DNA of 64,000 bases from Holothuria scabra (taxonomy: Eukaryota > Echinodermata > Holothuroidea > Aspidochirotida > Holothuriidae): the NCBI GenBank assembly GCA_037179385.1, contig CM074187.1, positions 17,051,450 to 17,115,449 on the forward strand, given 5' to 3'. Each line of letters opens with the position of its first letter. Position 1 is the stretch's first letter. The notes beneath the pieces are model-generated. The model worked only from the letters and a program-made list of their open reading frames with translations. It ran no database searches and had not been told where the DNA came from. The position numbers were made by a program, and so were the translations under genes. This document shows positions 11,331-23,200 of the stretch, one piece after another.

Positions 11331-13359
11331 TAGTCAGCCTGAATTTGCCACCCACTTTCACAGATCGAATCCCGCCCCTGCTGTACGTTATGGCTTCATT
11401 TGTGCTTTTTCGCATCATGTACCGTGTAGAAATTAGGACTATTTGTGGTACGCCTGAGCCTTAAGTAAGAAAGTCGCGTCCCCCATGTCAAATTTATATA
11501 TGCCAACTTGAAACGAAACTTGAAACATACCTAGGACGCTACAAAACAACCGTTTATCTGTTTATTTAGTCTGGCAGCCATGAATGAATTTAGTCTGTTT
11601 CATGATCACCGTACTGTAGATGGCAGTATCATTAGCTAACTTAGGCATATGCCTACCAACAATATGATCTCGCTCGACAGAGTCTGTGCTCGTGGCATCA
11701 CCAAGACTAGTTTTCACTGCATATAAAAACAAAAGAATATTCCTTTTATTTCAAAAGGGTAACGATATTCCAAGGCTTACTCAAGAAGATATTTTTTGTT
11801 GAAGATTAGAATGAATGAAGTTGATCTGGGCCACCATCACCGTACTTCAGATTGCCGCATCATTTGCTAACTTAACCTGTTAACATCTTATAGGCCTAGG
11901 CCTACCAACACTGCCTAATCTCGCTCCTGGCCTGTGCTCGCATAATGATGGCCAACTTAAGTTTTCACTTATGACATATGAAAGCAAATATTCGAGACCA
12001 TGCCCTTCCAACAGCGCAGTGGCATCTCTTTCCTTACTGAAGAATAGGCTGTATTTCATTTTAAAGATGGGAAGCAGCATCAATATCATATAAAGTAATT
12101 GAATGCAATATCAAATTAATGTGCCCGATGGCATCACAGATTTCCTACGATATCTAAAGTTATGTGAAGAAAAATTTTACCTTCTGAAAATTTGTACCTT
12201 ACGAATGCCATAGAGTACTGAGATGCAGTATTCACCTTCTGAAAGAGAACATTTTTCTGCGTATTTTGCCTCCGAAATGTGCATTCAAGTGCACATTTCT
12301 TCGTAGAAAGCAAATCGAGGCGGTCCTTAATTAATATAAGCACTTTGTGAGTGTGATAGGAAGTAGAATAGAGATCTATATAGGATCTATAAAAAGGAGG
12401 GCGGGGAGGGGCATGCCCCCCTCCCCGTCGGGAAGGTCGGCGGTTTCGCCGGGGAGGCACAAAAATGATGAAAAAATAAATAGAAAAAACTGGGTGATGG
12501 GTGATTTTGAACATATTTTTGTCTTGTAAAGCTATTGTAATATATATCGAAATCGATTTTCAATCACTTCTTTTTAGCTCTGATATACCTCATTCCATGT
12601 ATCTTGTCCTATCCCCCCCCCCCCCCGTCTGTGAAGGACGGCATGGGGGGGGGGGGGGATAAAAATGAAAAACGTGAAGGACAGATGTTGCTGAATGGAT
12701 GATCATGAACTATTTCTTTCTTTTGCAACGCTATTTTAATGCATACCTGAATCAGTTTTTAATCACTTCTCATTAGATGTTTTATCCTTCGCCCCATCTT
12801 CAATCTAAGCATGCAAGGTCTTGCCCATCGGGGAAGGCTACTTTCCCCCTGTTGTTGAGAAAATCCAATTTCGTCGGGGAATCTTTATCTACCGCCTGAT
12901 AAACTTCAGTCACCTAAACGATTCTCTTGATTTTGCTTACCAGAAGACCATATTCTTCGAGCAGGGAGTTGCATTCTGTTGCAACTCCCTGCTTCAAGGA
13001 AACTCACAATTCCGAATCTTCCTTGCAAAAACGGACCAGAGGCTGTTCATGTGCATGCAGTGCCCAATGGTCTGCCATCTGGCCTGCCCTGCCCCGACAG
13101 CCGAATTCTAGCAACGTTAATGAAAGTCGGCCAGGCCGTTTTCAACTACTCGTGATAGTAAACACCAGTGTGAGAATGTCTCCCCGTAAGTCTGACTGAA
13201 AATTCATTTGAAGCCACCTTGTAAAGCGACATATTTTCAAATACGCTGAAGTAGAACTATTTAAAGTCTGGAGTTCGGGCAGTCACATATAAAATTTCAT
13301 CTGTTAAGCTGTTTAGTGGAGCTTGCAATTGAATAGATCGAACGAAGATTCACATAGAG
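11331..13359. other. No gene seen; low-copy sequence with hairpins
   Basis: The stretch contains a C-tract/G-tract hairpin at 12611-12660 and a near-perfect hairpin at 12961-12990 (GCAGGGAGTTGCA with TGCAACTCCCTGC). Open frames up to 126 codons are unsupported by motifs. Confidence 0.45.
12611..12660. repeat. C-tract/G-tract hairpin
   Basis: A run of about 15 C, then GTCTGTGAAGGACGGCAT, then a run of about 14 G. The tracts pair in a hairpin, and the G run could also form a quadruplex. Confidence 0.8.
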
Positions 13360-13379
13360 TCAAAACATGAGTATGTTTT

Positions 13380-13870
13380 CAATTCCGCTGCATAGTTTTC
13401 CCCGAAAAGGAACAAGACCAATGCATCTAATGTAGCAGTACCTTTTATCTGGTAATTTTCTGATCACTTAGCAAGTTGGTTTTTTTCTATTGAAATAAAA
13501 ATTTCATTTAAAAGGGGTTAGATTTTTCATCATTTTTCTGCACGCTCCTCGCCAATTGAGGTGGCGCTACGCTTAGAAAGTATTTTGGTCAAACAGATTA
13601 CTTAACAGAACAATGCATGCTTGCAAATTATTCTTTGATTTGAGGCAATATTATGGAGTGAAAATTTTATTGCGAAAGAAAGCTCAAATAATGACTGCTA
13701 TGTTTCTCGTAAAGAGCCCGGGAAATGCCATCTCCTGTTGTCTTGGGTTCTCAATTTTTCAAAACATTCTGTGCCCTCCACTTAATATTTCGGGTAGAAT
13801 TACATTTTTCGGGCAAAAAAGACAATTCTGCCCCTCCCAAACTGAAACGTTCTCGTGCGCCTATGTCAAT
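13380..13870 (-). mobile_element. Inverted, decayed third copy of the 2640-4931 element
   Basis: TATCTGGTAATTTTCTGATC matches the complement of 3714-3735. GCACGCTCCTCGCCAATTGA-GGTGGCGCTACGCTTAGA is the hairpin module. ATTACATTTTTCGGGCAAAA matches the complement of about 3030-3052. Order and orientation are consistent with a minus-strand copy. Confidence 0.5.
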
Positions 13871-14392
13871 ATATAAAAAATAAAAATTCAAATATGTGGA
13901 AAGCCAAACTTTTTGGGCGGGAAAATCTTCCAATATGGTCCGAGGGCCTTCATCTGCAAGATGATATTCAGTAACTCCAACAAAACTGCAGATCACCTCC
14001 TACTAGATTTTTCTTATTAGAAGGTCAGATTCTTTCATGAATACCCCAAAATATGTCATAAACTTACGAATTTTTCTCCAAAATAAGCCACAGATTGTTA
14101 AAAATGGCAAATTTTTCCAATTTCGATGGATACTCCTTAAAATAAATAACCAAAGCCAATTTTGTCAATCAACCCGACATTCTACCTAATTTTGCTCTTG
14201 AAATGCATACCACTTAATGAAAACCAAAATTTTTAATTATATCTTTACCAAAACCCAAAATTTCTTTCATTAAGTTCCAAAACTTCTCCAATATAATAAG
14301 CTCATAATTTTCAAATCTTCGTTCAAAAAAGGAAAACTTTTCGGGCAAACTTCCAGTCTCGTCTGAAAGCCTTAACACGTAGGCCTAGTACC

Positions 14393-15175
14393 CATGGGCG
14401 TCCGGAAGGGGGAAAGGGGGGGCACTTGCCCCCCCCCCGGAAAATCAAACTTGTGAAAAGATTAATTAAAAATTTAAATAAAAAAAAATTTAAAAAAAAT
14501 CATCAAAATATCTTCACTCACAGCGTCATTTTCTACTCGTGAAATATGCGGACATTTGACCACGAATAGCAAAAGAGAGGATGGTATGCTGAGTAGTGAA
14601 ATCGAAATTTGGGGACCATCATTCGTGACATCTATTGGATATTTGTAATTGTAAAAACTATGCCAATATTGTACTGGTTTTCAGGTATGTAGTGTGCATA
14701 TGGCATCCGACTATTGATGAATGCGTTGGCTTGGTTTGGTCCCATGCTGATCTCAAGTGGCGACGCGCGGATGTAAATAGGATATACAAGGTGAATATGG
14801 GGGGGGGGGGGGGAGAATTAATAATTGGGTAACGGATATAGGCCTATACAGGCTGTTTGACAGCGTAAGTTTTATCGTGCACAGGCGTGCGAGGCCGTGA
14901 CAGAGAGGCAGATTTCCCTTCAACAATTTTTTACATTGAAAATTCTAAACATCTAAAAATTACAGACATGAAATTCCTGTTTCAGGGCTGGGTACATGCA
15001 GCTTATAACACTCGCCAAGTGTCGTTTCCGGCCATCTGGAGGGTTTGTAAAGCCCAAAATTTTCTTGTTCGCTCCGCGCCAACCTATGGTGGCGCTCCGC
15101 TTAGATAGTGTACACAATTCAATCATCCATGAATGAGATTGCCCCCCTTTGTAAAAATTTCTGCGGACGCCCATG
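14393..15175. mobile_element. hAT-like non-autonomous element with 8-bp target duplication
   Basis: The ends CATGGGCGTCCGGAAG and CTGCGGACGCCCATG are inverted repeats. They are flanked by a perfect duplication, CTAGTACC, at 14385-14392 and 15176-15183. The right end carries the GCTCCGCGCC..GGTGGCGCTCCGCTTAG module at about 15068-15105. The same element, interrupted, ends near 31834. Confidence 0.8.
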
Positions 15176-15390
15176 CTAGTACCTTTAAATGCATAAACCA
15201 AAAAGAATTTCATCTGTCGCCTGAATAACGTTTTTGTTTTGACCATATGAAGGACAGATTCTTCAATAAATACTCAAAATTTTTAATGGTCCTTACAAAA
15301 GCCAAATTTCTTTCAAAAGTTTTAAATTTTCTTTAAAATAAACTCCAGATTTTTAAGTATTTGTTAAAAAGAAAGCCCAAAATTTGGGTA

Positions 15391-15533
15391 GATGCGCACT
15401 GTTTAACAAGGTGTTTCTTGATTGGCTTTTGTCATTGTATGGTATCGATTGTATTCTTTGTTCGGGTAAGGGACTAGGTTATGGATTAGGGTTACGAAGG
15501 AGTTAGGAAATTTCTTGTTAAACAGTGCGCATC
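15391..15533. mobile_element. 143-bp MITE, inverted repeat GATGCGCACTGTTTAACAAG
   Basis: Perfect 20-bp inverted ends (GATGCGCACTGTTTAACAAG and its complement) bound a short interior with an AGGGTTACGAAGGAGTTAGG core. Other copies are at 20890-21004, 55235-55388 and, decayed, 146-320. Confidence 0.75.
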
Positions 15534-15790
15534 GCCCCAAAAATTTCGGTGCGCTAAGCGCGCCTCAGATTCAGCCAGTTCACGTCCCACCGGGACTAAT
15601 TCATCGCCTTTGTTGGGGCTTTGAAATACTGGCCCCTGTCGGGGAGCTTGACCCCCCTGTCGGGAAAATCCTGGCGCCACCCCTGAAACTTAGAAAGATC
15701 TGCATAAGGGAGCACAGCATTAGCTGCTCAAATGACTTACACACAATTTCTCCTTCATTAAAGGCCCTTGTCAAAGTTCACACCCTGCAC

Positions 15791-16094
15791 TTAAAGGCTC
15801 AATTCTCTCACCCCAAACAGTACCAATTCTCCTAACCTTCTTACTGAAGCCCCTCCCACAATTGTCTGAAATTCATCCTCATCCAGACACAATAACAGAT
15901 TATTGCTTCAGGGGGAGTATAGAAAAACTCAATTTATATAATCAAAACACTCTCAGTACCGTTCATGCTGTGTAATATAAGCTTTGGCCCTCTGCATTGT
16001 TTGAATATGCTGTCAATCAAAGAGCTGAGCCAATTGAGAATTTCGGTACCCGGGTACCAAAATTGTAGTTTGGGGTGGGAGGTTTGGCCCTTTA
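15791..16094. mobile_element. ~304-bp MITE, TTAAAGG..CACCCCAAAC ends (copy 1)
   Basis: The left end TTAAAGGCTCAATTCTCTCA and the right end TTTGGGGTGGGAGGTTTGGC-CCTTTAA are inverted repeats. It is collinear with 38561-38862 and 54310-54550, sharing AATCAAAACACTCTCAGTA and GTCAATCAAAGAGCTG. Confidence 0.65.
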
Positions 16095-16499
16095 AGCTAC
16101 CCCTCAGGGTGAAAGCAATGAGTTGGCCAATCATGCATCAAAATTCATCATAGCATGACTGTTTAGATTTTGAGCTACTAGGGAAAGAAGTTTATGGGCT
16201 GTGCATCCATCCCTATTGAACCATGAAGTGACGGAAATTACCTTATCTTCACACCCAGTACTGACTGGACTGGTCTCAATTACCCTACCTTCAATCCACT
16301 CCAATACTGTGGTCTCACTTACCCCGCGCTCGAGGTAACACCGTGTTACTGTACCTTGCGCTCGAGTAACGTGGGAACGCGGGTTAACGTGAGGTCAGTG
16401 TTTAAATTTCGATCCACCTCAAATCGCAGGGTTTTGCGGTTTTGAAAACCGTGTTTGTTTGAATCAAGCAAGGTCACAGGTGTTTATGGCGCTGATGAC

Positions 16500-19343
16500 A
16501 GGTCCCTTACTCCAAATCCAGATATGGATTGATATCTGGATAAATCTGGTTGAATACAACCTTTATATGGCCATATCGAGCCAGATATACAGCCAGATTT
16601 AAATGCCTTGATATAATATATCAAGTTTTATATGGCCATATCAAGCCAGATATAACTTGATTCAAGAAAAGCCTAGATATGCAAATAAAGTTTAATATGG
16701 CCATATCAAACCAGATATAACTTGATTCAAGAAAAGCCCAGATATGCAAATAAAGTTTTATATGGCCATATCAATCCAGATATAATTGATGAAATGCCTT
16801 CCCAGATATGCAAATAAAGTTTGACGTGGCCATATCAAGCCAGATGTAAATTGATGAAATGCCTTCCTAGATATGCAAATAGAGTTTGATATGACCATAT
16901 CAAGCCAGATATAACTTGATGAAATACAATTCCAGATATGCAAATAAAGTTTAATATGGCCATATCAAGCCAGATATAAATTGATGAAATGCCTTCCCAC
17001 ATATGCAAATAAAGTTTAATATGGCCATATCAAGCCAGATATGACTTGATGAAATGCGATTCCAGATATGCAAATGAAGTTTTGTATGGCTATATCAAGC
17101 CAGATATAACTGATTAAACTAGAACAGTAATGCTGCTGTAGCTCACACATTGTCTCTTGTCTGTAAAAAATAGCAACTCAAAGAACCAACTTTTATTACT
17201 TCTTCATCTGCTTCCCAAAACCTTACCTTAACAATGGTAAATAACAGGTACAAAAAGAGCAAAGCTACTCAAAACCCAAGTGCAAAATCACAAGGTGTGC
17301 AAACTTTTACATCAGAAAGAAAACAACCTAATTGACAGATCTACAAATAGCACTGCAAAAGTTCGTAAATTAAGAAAACCTGCTGGGCCATACAAATTTA
17401 AATAGGAGCAAGTTGGAAAAAATTCTAAATTTGTAGAATGTATCAAGCATTATAAAGTACTGCAAAGAACATTTAGTTTCTCCTATAACTCCATAAGAAA
17501 CACTGTAAGAATTTGCACGGGTAAAATCAAAACATGCATCCTCAAATGGCTCTCCTACTGCACTTGAACCCAAACAGTTATCACAATTACTTGCCTTGAC
17601 CAACTTAATTGGAAAAAGAATAGAAAAAGAATAGATGTCCCCACCACGTTAAGCCTATTTCCTTTCTTGTAAGCTACACTGGCCACAGTATCCCTAGCTA
17701 CTCAATCCAACATGAAGCTCTCTTCACAATACAGTGCTATTTATCCCCAAGACACTGTGAGTGCAGAAACCACTGATGCGTGTCCACAGGCGAGTCAGAC
17801 ATCAAGCGACAGTCTGCTTGCAAGGCATTTGCAAGACTGCAATTGACCACACAATATTTAAAGGGGGGTGGCCGACTCTCCAAAAACTCAGTGACGTGTT
17901 CACAGACCAATATGCTCGAGATAAGTTAACCTTGGTGATCGGTAAATTCTCGAATTCGCTTTTTTAATTCTTTCGTGATGTGGGAGGATATTACCCAGCA
18001 AAGAATAATTTAGCAACTTTTCAGTGATGTTTTTCAATAGGAAACCCAAAGGTTTGAGTTTAAAAGTTTTTTGCGATCTTGTTAGGTAACAAGCCATAGC
18101 ATGGTGTGCTATTGCTAGTACACTGCAGTCAGAACAATGAATAAACAGCTACTGTAACTGTTCAGCAGGCACAATGAACTCTGCTCTACACAAATAGCTA
18201 AAAAAACATGCTTAACACTCCTACATTGGAATGAAAGTAGGTAGGTTCTAATGCTGTACTGACAAACAACCATATACCAAAATTTCAGAACCAAATCTCC
18301 ACACATGGAGAGGAAGTAGGCTTTTGCTAAAAAGTTGACGCAATCTGGCCCACTTTATCACCTCACACATGTACTGTGTACATGTGTGAGCTAAAAACCA
18401 TGCCAGAATTACATATAAATTTTTATATGGCCATATTAATTCTTTTTGGTTTAATTTGTGTACCTGTCCTTTTCTGGAAGCTGAACAAGTATCACCAAAC
18501 CAAAATCATACTATTCCAAACCATATTCAGCTATATTATACTTATATGCAAATGACTTTCCAATGTGGGCGTGGTCAGGAATTTATGGCCCTGATTTTGG
18601 GGGGATTAATGAAGTAAAATGTGAAAAATCATGAAACCTTCACCAAATTTATGTTGGAATATTGCCCCATACGATAATTTTAACCAACAATGCAGTGTGA
18701 ACATTTAAAAGTAGGAATCTCAAAGCAGTTTTTCTTCACTATTAGGTAATTTAACAAATTCAAACACTTAAGTCAATGTTATACAATGGGTATTACACTT
18801 TTGTCAGAGATGTTCAGATAGCCCTTAACATTGTTTTCGCCCCTGGCTCTTTGCCAGAGAGTCGGGGGACTTTTTAAAAAAGCATTTTGCTGGCTCAGAA
18901 GGCTTCTGATACACTTTACACAAATGTAGTGCACTAATTAATTTTGGTCCAGTCATATATGGTCCAGATATGGGACATATTTGCACTATACTTGTCTACT
19001 TTATATGGGATCAATTCAGTAAATCTTTATACAAACCAAATATGGCACTGCTTTATATGGTATCAATACAGCACACCTTTATATAAACCATGTATGGTTT
19101 TGAATTATATGGTTCATATCTGTTCCAGATTAATACCTGATCCAGATTAAATTATATCTGGCCCATGTATGGATTAGATTTGGTTCTGGCACAGATCAAG
19201 GTTATATCTGCCCAATTTTTTATCAGGCCCAGATATAAATCCCATATCTGCAGCAGATATGGGCCAAATATGAAATCCATATCTGTCCCTTATATGGAAT
19301 TTCATATCTGTCCCATATCTGGATTTGGAGTAAGGGGTATTTT
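16500..19343. mobile_element. 2.8-kb inverted-repeat-bounded element carrying a satellite
   Basis: The left end CCCTTACTCCAAATCCAGAT-ATGG is repeated inverted at the right as CCATATCTGGATTTGGAGTA-AGGGG. Both arms are rich in ATATCTGG/CCAGATAT and TATGGCCATA words. The left arm contains the 65-bp tandem array. The interior (17120-18940) shows no intact ORF, but has a 13-bp-arm hairpin, CTCACACATGTAC-TGT-GTACATGTGTGAG, at about 18362. Confidence 0.6.
16560..17115. repeat. 65-bp tandem satellite with POU octamer in each unit
   Basis: The marker ATATGCAAAT recurs at 16677, 16742, 16806, 16871, 16936, 17001 and 17066, a spacing of 64-65 bases. Between markers lie AAAGTTTAATATGGCCATAT and CAAGCCAGATATAACTTGAT. 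ATGCAAAT is the canonical POU octamer. Confidence 0.9.
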
Positions 19344-19585
19344 CTAACATTTTTACAGTAATTGATATGTGAAATATTTGACCCAGCTTCGATTATATTT
19401 AGGCTATGTTTCGGATCGAAGCTCCAGTCTCATTTGAAGGCAAAATTGGTTCTATCAGCTCCAACGAAATGGAAACATTCGACAGAAGGATTACCCTGAC
19501 TCCGCTGAATAAAAAAGCCCGCATGACGAACTACCCACGCATTGAAGGCTTAACCATTAAGCGCAGCCTACTTGCAATAGCAAAG

Positions 19586-19783
19586 TGTACTGACTAGCAA
19601 ATGATAGGCCTACGGTCTTCCCCAATACCGCGACTTCCTTGACAGAGTGCTATTGATATTTTTTCTAGCTGCCAACGACAATTAATGACAATCGCTTGGG
19701 CATTACGTAACGAGCTGCAATCGAATCTGATCACCTGCACAACTGTAAGGCTCAATTGTACTGACTAGCAAATGATAGGCCTC
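19586..19783. repeat. Pair of 26-bp direct repeats
   Basis: TGTACTGACTAGCAAATGAT-AGGCCT occurs at 19586 and 19758, 172 bases apart, upstream of the ARM-TIR-SAM start codon. Confidence 0.7.
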
Positions 19784-19877
19784 ACTGACTTCTCGGCGAA
19801 TAGTCTACGGCTATAACTTGAATATAATTAGGTCTACAGCCTACCAGCTTATTTACGTCCTATTTGCTGTGGCTGGA

Positions 19878-19885
19878 TATATAAG
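19878..19885 (+). promoter_or_regulatory. Possible TATA box for ARM-TIR-SAM gene
   Basis: TATATAAG lies about 200 bases before the ATG, leaving room for a short 5' UTR. Only the motif and its position support it. Confidence 0.25.
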
Positions 19886-20084
19886 GAATTGAATGCTTGC
19901 TCCGAAAAGCCCGTGATTAGATAGGGAGATCTTCGTTTCTTGATTCATAGCGACAGATTAGTTTCACTGCATGTTCAAGCTAATCGTGAGGCTATTGAAA
20001 TCGGGAACGGGCGCAGTTCACGGCGAAGGGAGTTACCAACGTAAAGACTGAGGTCCTCTTCAGCACAGAATTCCAGACTTGACC

Positions 20085-20268
20085 ATGACTGCCCAGAGTG
20101 AGGTGGAAAACATTAAGAGACTTATTAATGAGATCCACGGACTAACGTCCTCAACTGACTTCGAGGTTTCAAATGAGTTGTACGAGTTAATGAATAAATT
20201 GTGGATTGAATCCGATAAAGTCTTGTCCGGCGATATCATCACTGCAATCAACTCTGTAGAAGGAGCAT
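20085..20268 (+). CDS. Exon 1 of ARM-TIR-SAM gene (start codon)
   Basis: The ATG at 20085 sits in TTGACCATG, with A at -3. The exon encodes residues 1-61 and ends after one base of codon 62 at a perfect GTAAGT donor. The peptide is helical and acidic (EVENIKRLINEIHG, VSNELYELMNKLWIESDKVL), plausibly the first helices of the ARM-like region or an N-terminal coiled segment. The reading frame would stop three codons past the donor, which supports the splice. Further 5' non-coding exons cannot be excluded. Confidence 0.75.
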
Positions 20269-23200
20269 GTAAGTAGTTGATAAAGGGCTCAGGGGAAGAG
20301 AGAGGGTTAACCTACAATTAGGATCAGAACTTCAACCCAAAATATCGTGGGCGTCGATTTTGCAGGAGCCCACGTTTTAGAAATTGCGCCATTCACTTTA
20401 AGATTTTTTACACAATAATTTTGTGACGGAAATGTCAATGCCCCTGCAGTTCGTTAGTTAGTTAGTTGGAATTTTCAGGCCCAGATTCCAACCTATTGGT
20501 TGAAGCTGTGCCGGCCAAGGTCTTTTTCCAGTTGTGGCTCACTGACTTGTTTTCCCCTATTGCTCTTGCTGACTGCACCACGCCCAATGGCAGGTTCCGT
20601 TTTCAAGTATTCGGTATGACCCGGCCAGGACCCGAACTCCCAGCCTCCCGACTGCAAGTCTAATGCTCCAACCACTTGACCATGCAGTCCGTGCCCCACC
20701 CCTCCCCCGCATTCGAGTAAATATTGACGCCCATGGCCCCAATGAGATCACGTCATCAAAAATTAAGCCTTTTCAAAGTTTTAAAGGGGGTTGTTTTGTC
20801 ACACTTACTCACCGAGTTCAGATGTATGCCTAATGATCAGATGTAACGATCCAACTTCCCAGTCCTGCTCTCCCTGAGGTTGAGGGGGCGATGCGCACTG
20901 TTTAGCAACAAATTTCGTAACTGTCTAGCGACAACCCTAACTCCTAACCTAATCCCTGTGCCGAACAAAGAATACACCCGATACATAGTTAAACAGTGCG
21001 CATCTACCCGGGGAGGTTGAGAAGAAGAACCCTTTCCAAGATTATAACCTAGTATAAGGTATCGGGATCGAAGTATACATAGTTCAACTCCTGGCCATAC
21101 ATCGAAGACTTTAAGAAAATGGAATGTACTGCCAGTGTGCTTGTGCTCAGCATGAGGAATGGAGTATGGGGAGATGATTTATTATGCCAATGGGCCTAAG
21201 TCAAAACTGGAACAAACATAAACTGAGCCGTAAAACTCCTGCGAGCTGACCACTGAGGTTATAAATTGAGGAGTAAAACCCTACTTCTTTTACCTATTTT
21301 GAAGTACAGTACACACCCTTTGTATTACGAGTAGGCCTACAGCCAACAAGGGCCGTTTGAGGGATTACTTGAAAGATGACCGCCGAGCGGTCAACCACCC
21401 TAGTGTATCCCTGTATACATTATATATGTTGCGGTGGGTGTTACTTTTCCCAAATAGCAGAGGGGTTTTCCGTTCACATGTTTTAAACTAGCCTGCCTCC
21501 TTCCAACGGTCTATTGACTCAAAGTTGTGACGGATATTCTACTGTATGCTTGTATTAACTTAGAACTACTACTGTATCTCGAAGGCTGTAGTATGACAGA
21601 TACAACGTGTTTAAGGAATTTTCAATATATGCATGGCTCCATGATGGTACCACACAAACTGTTCAACAGGAAGTAATAATGTGATCTTTGAACTGATAAA
21701 AACTATTAGATAGTAGGTCGGGAATGATCTTGTCAGTACTGTTGGATTACATGCAGTAAAATCCTAATGTTTCTAAACAGTAGCGTAGCCAGGATTGTGT
21801 CATGGGAGAGGGAGTTGGAGTTCGACATGGTGGAAAAGTCTAAGGGGAGAGAAGATAACGCTATTTTAGGTGTTTTTGCATTTCAAGGTTGGGTCATGGG
21901 CGGGGGGGGGGGGTTCTAACCTCCCAAACCAAACCCCTGACTACCCTTCTGTTCTAAAAGCAGGTCATCGATTCCTACTTTTCCGTATTTTGGCCACTTT
22001 TGTCACAAATAACTCATTTTGTTTGACCACTGCACTTGAACAGTTGGAAGACACTTTCCTGTCGATCACTGGTTTGCTGTTGGCCTACCCTGCCTACTGT
22101 ACGTGAAAATTCTCTCAAACTTCAATGTCACTCTCATCTCAACTTTCTTCTCGACTCTCTTCCATATCTGTCTTGTCATTGTTTGGAGCTGCATGGACCC
22201 TGGATCCCCGGGCCTTCACGCTGACAGACAGTGTGACTGAACTTTTACTTATACATTGTACACAATAAATCTCTGACCGTCTTAGCAGGTTAGCTTGAAG
22301 ATAAGCTAGCCTACATGTTGATCATCCATTCTGCGCGGACTGCATGGTTACACTCTGAAATCAAAAGAGAGAATGAAGTCATTTGCTAATACTAATAGAG
22401 TGAAAAGTACGAATTTAACTCCAATAGGGTGAATACTATGGATTTACTCCGTTATAGTGTTAATCAACCCAAAGATTAGTAAAACTCACTCTACAAAGAG
22501 TGAAATTCCCTCCAAAAGAGTGAAGTTTCACCCTTGGTGGAGTGCCTACAGTGATCAATCTTGAAAAAGAGCAAATTTCACCCTTCCTGGAGTTAATTTC
22601 ACTCTTCTTAGAGCGAATTTTCTCTTCTTGGGGTGAATTTTACTCTTTTTGGATAGAATTAACACTCTAATGGAAAGTATTCACACTTTTCACTCTATAA
22701 GAAAGTGACTAAGTTCACCGTCTTTTGACTAATTCAGAATGTAGAGCATTCCATTTGCAGTTGGGAGGTCTGGAGTTCGACTCCTCGTTGGGTCACTAAC
22801 CGAAGACTTTAAAGTGTACCTCAAGTTAAAAAAATTCAAAAATGTACATTAAACAGCACGAAAAATTAATTCAAGTAGGCCAACTGCCACCTTCATAGAA
22901 CATTCTTGAGCTGAGATATAGAATATTGAAGTTTATTCCCTCTAAGTAAAATGGTGCATTGCGCAATCATTTGTTGTAACTACTCAAATTACAGTCTTTG
23001 TATTTCTTTGTGTTTTAAAAGTGATTTCACCTTGAAACAAGGTGTAATTGCATTCTTACTCTAATTGGGTGATGTAATGAATAAAGACCTCTCTTTGTAA
23101 CATGCTGTACAAGCAAACAGGAAGTGTTTAAGGTCATTAAATCATTTTTAATTTTAAAGGGAACAAAAGCAGTTAATGTGAGTTATACATCAAGAAAGTT

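Noticed and set aside
19406..19597. 63-codon ORF upstream of exon 1
   Set aside because: It could be an upstream ORF or chance. It lacks homology I recognise, and its end overlaps a direct repeat.
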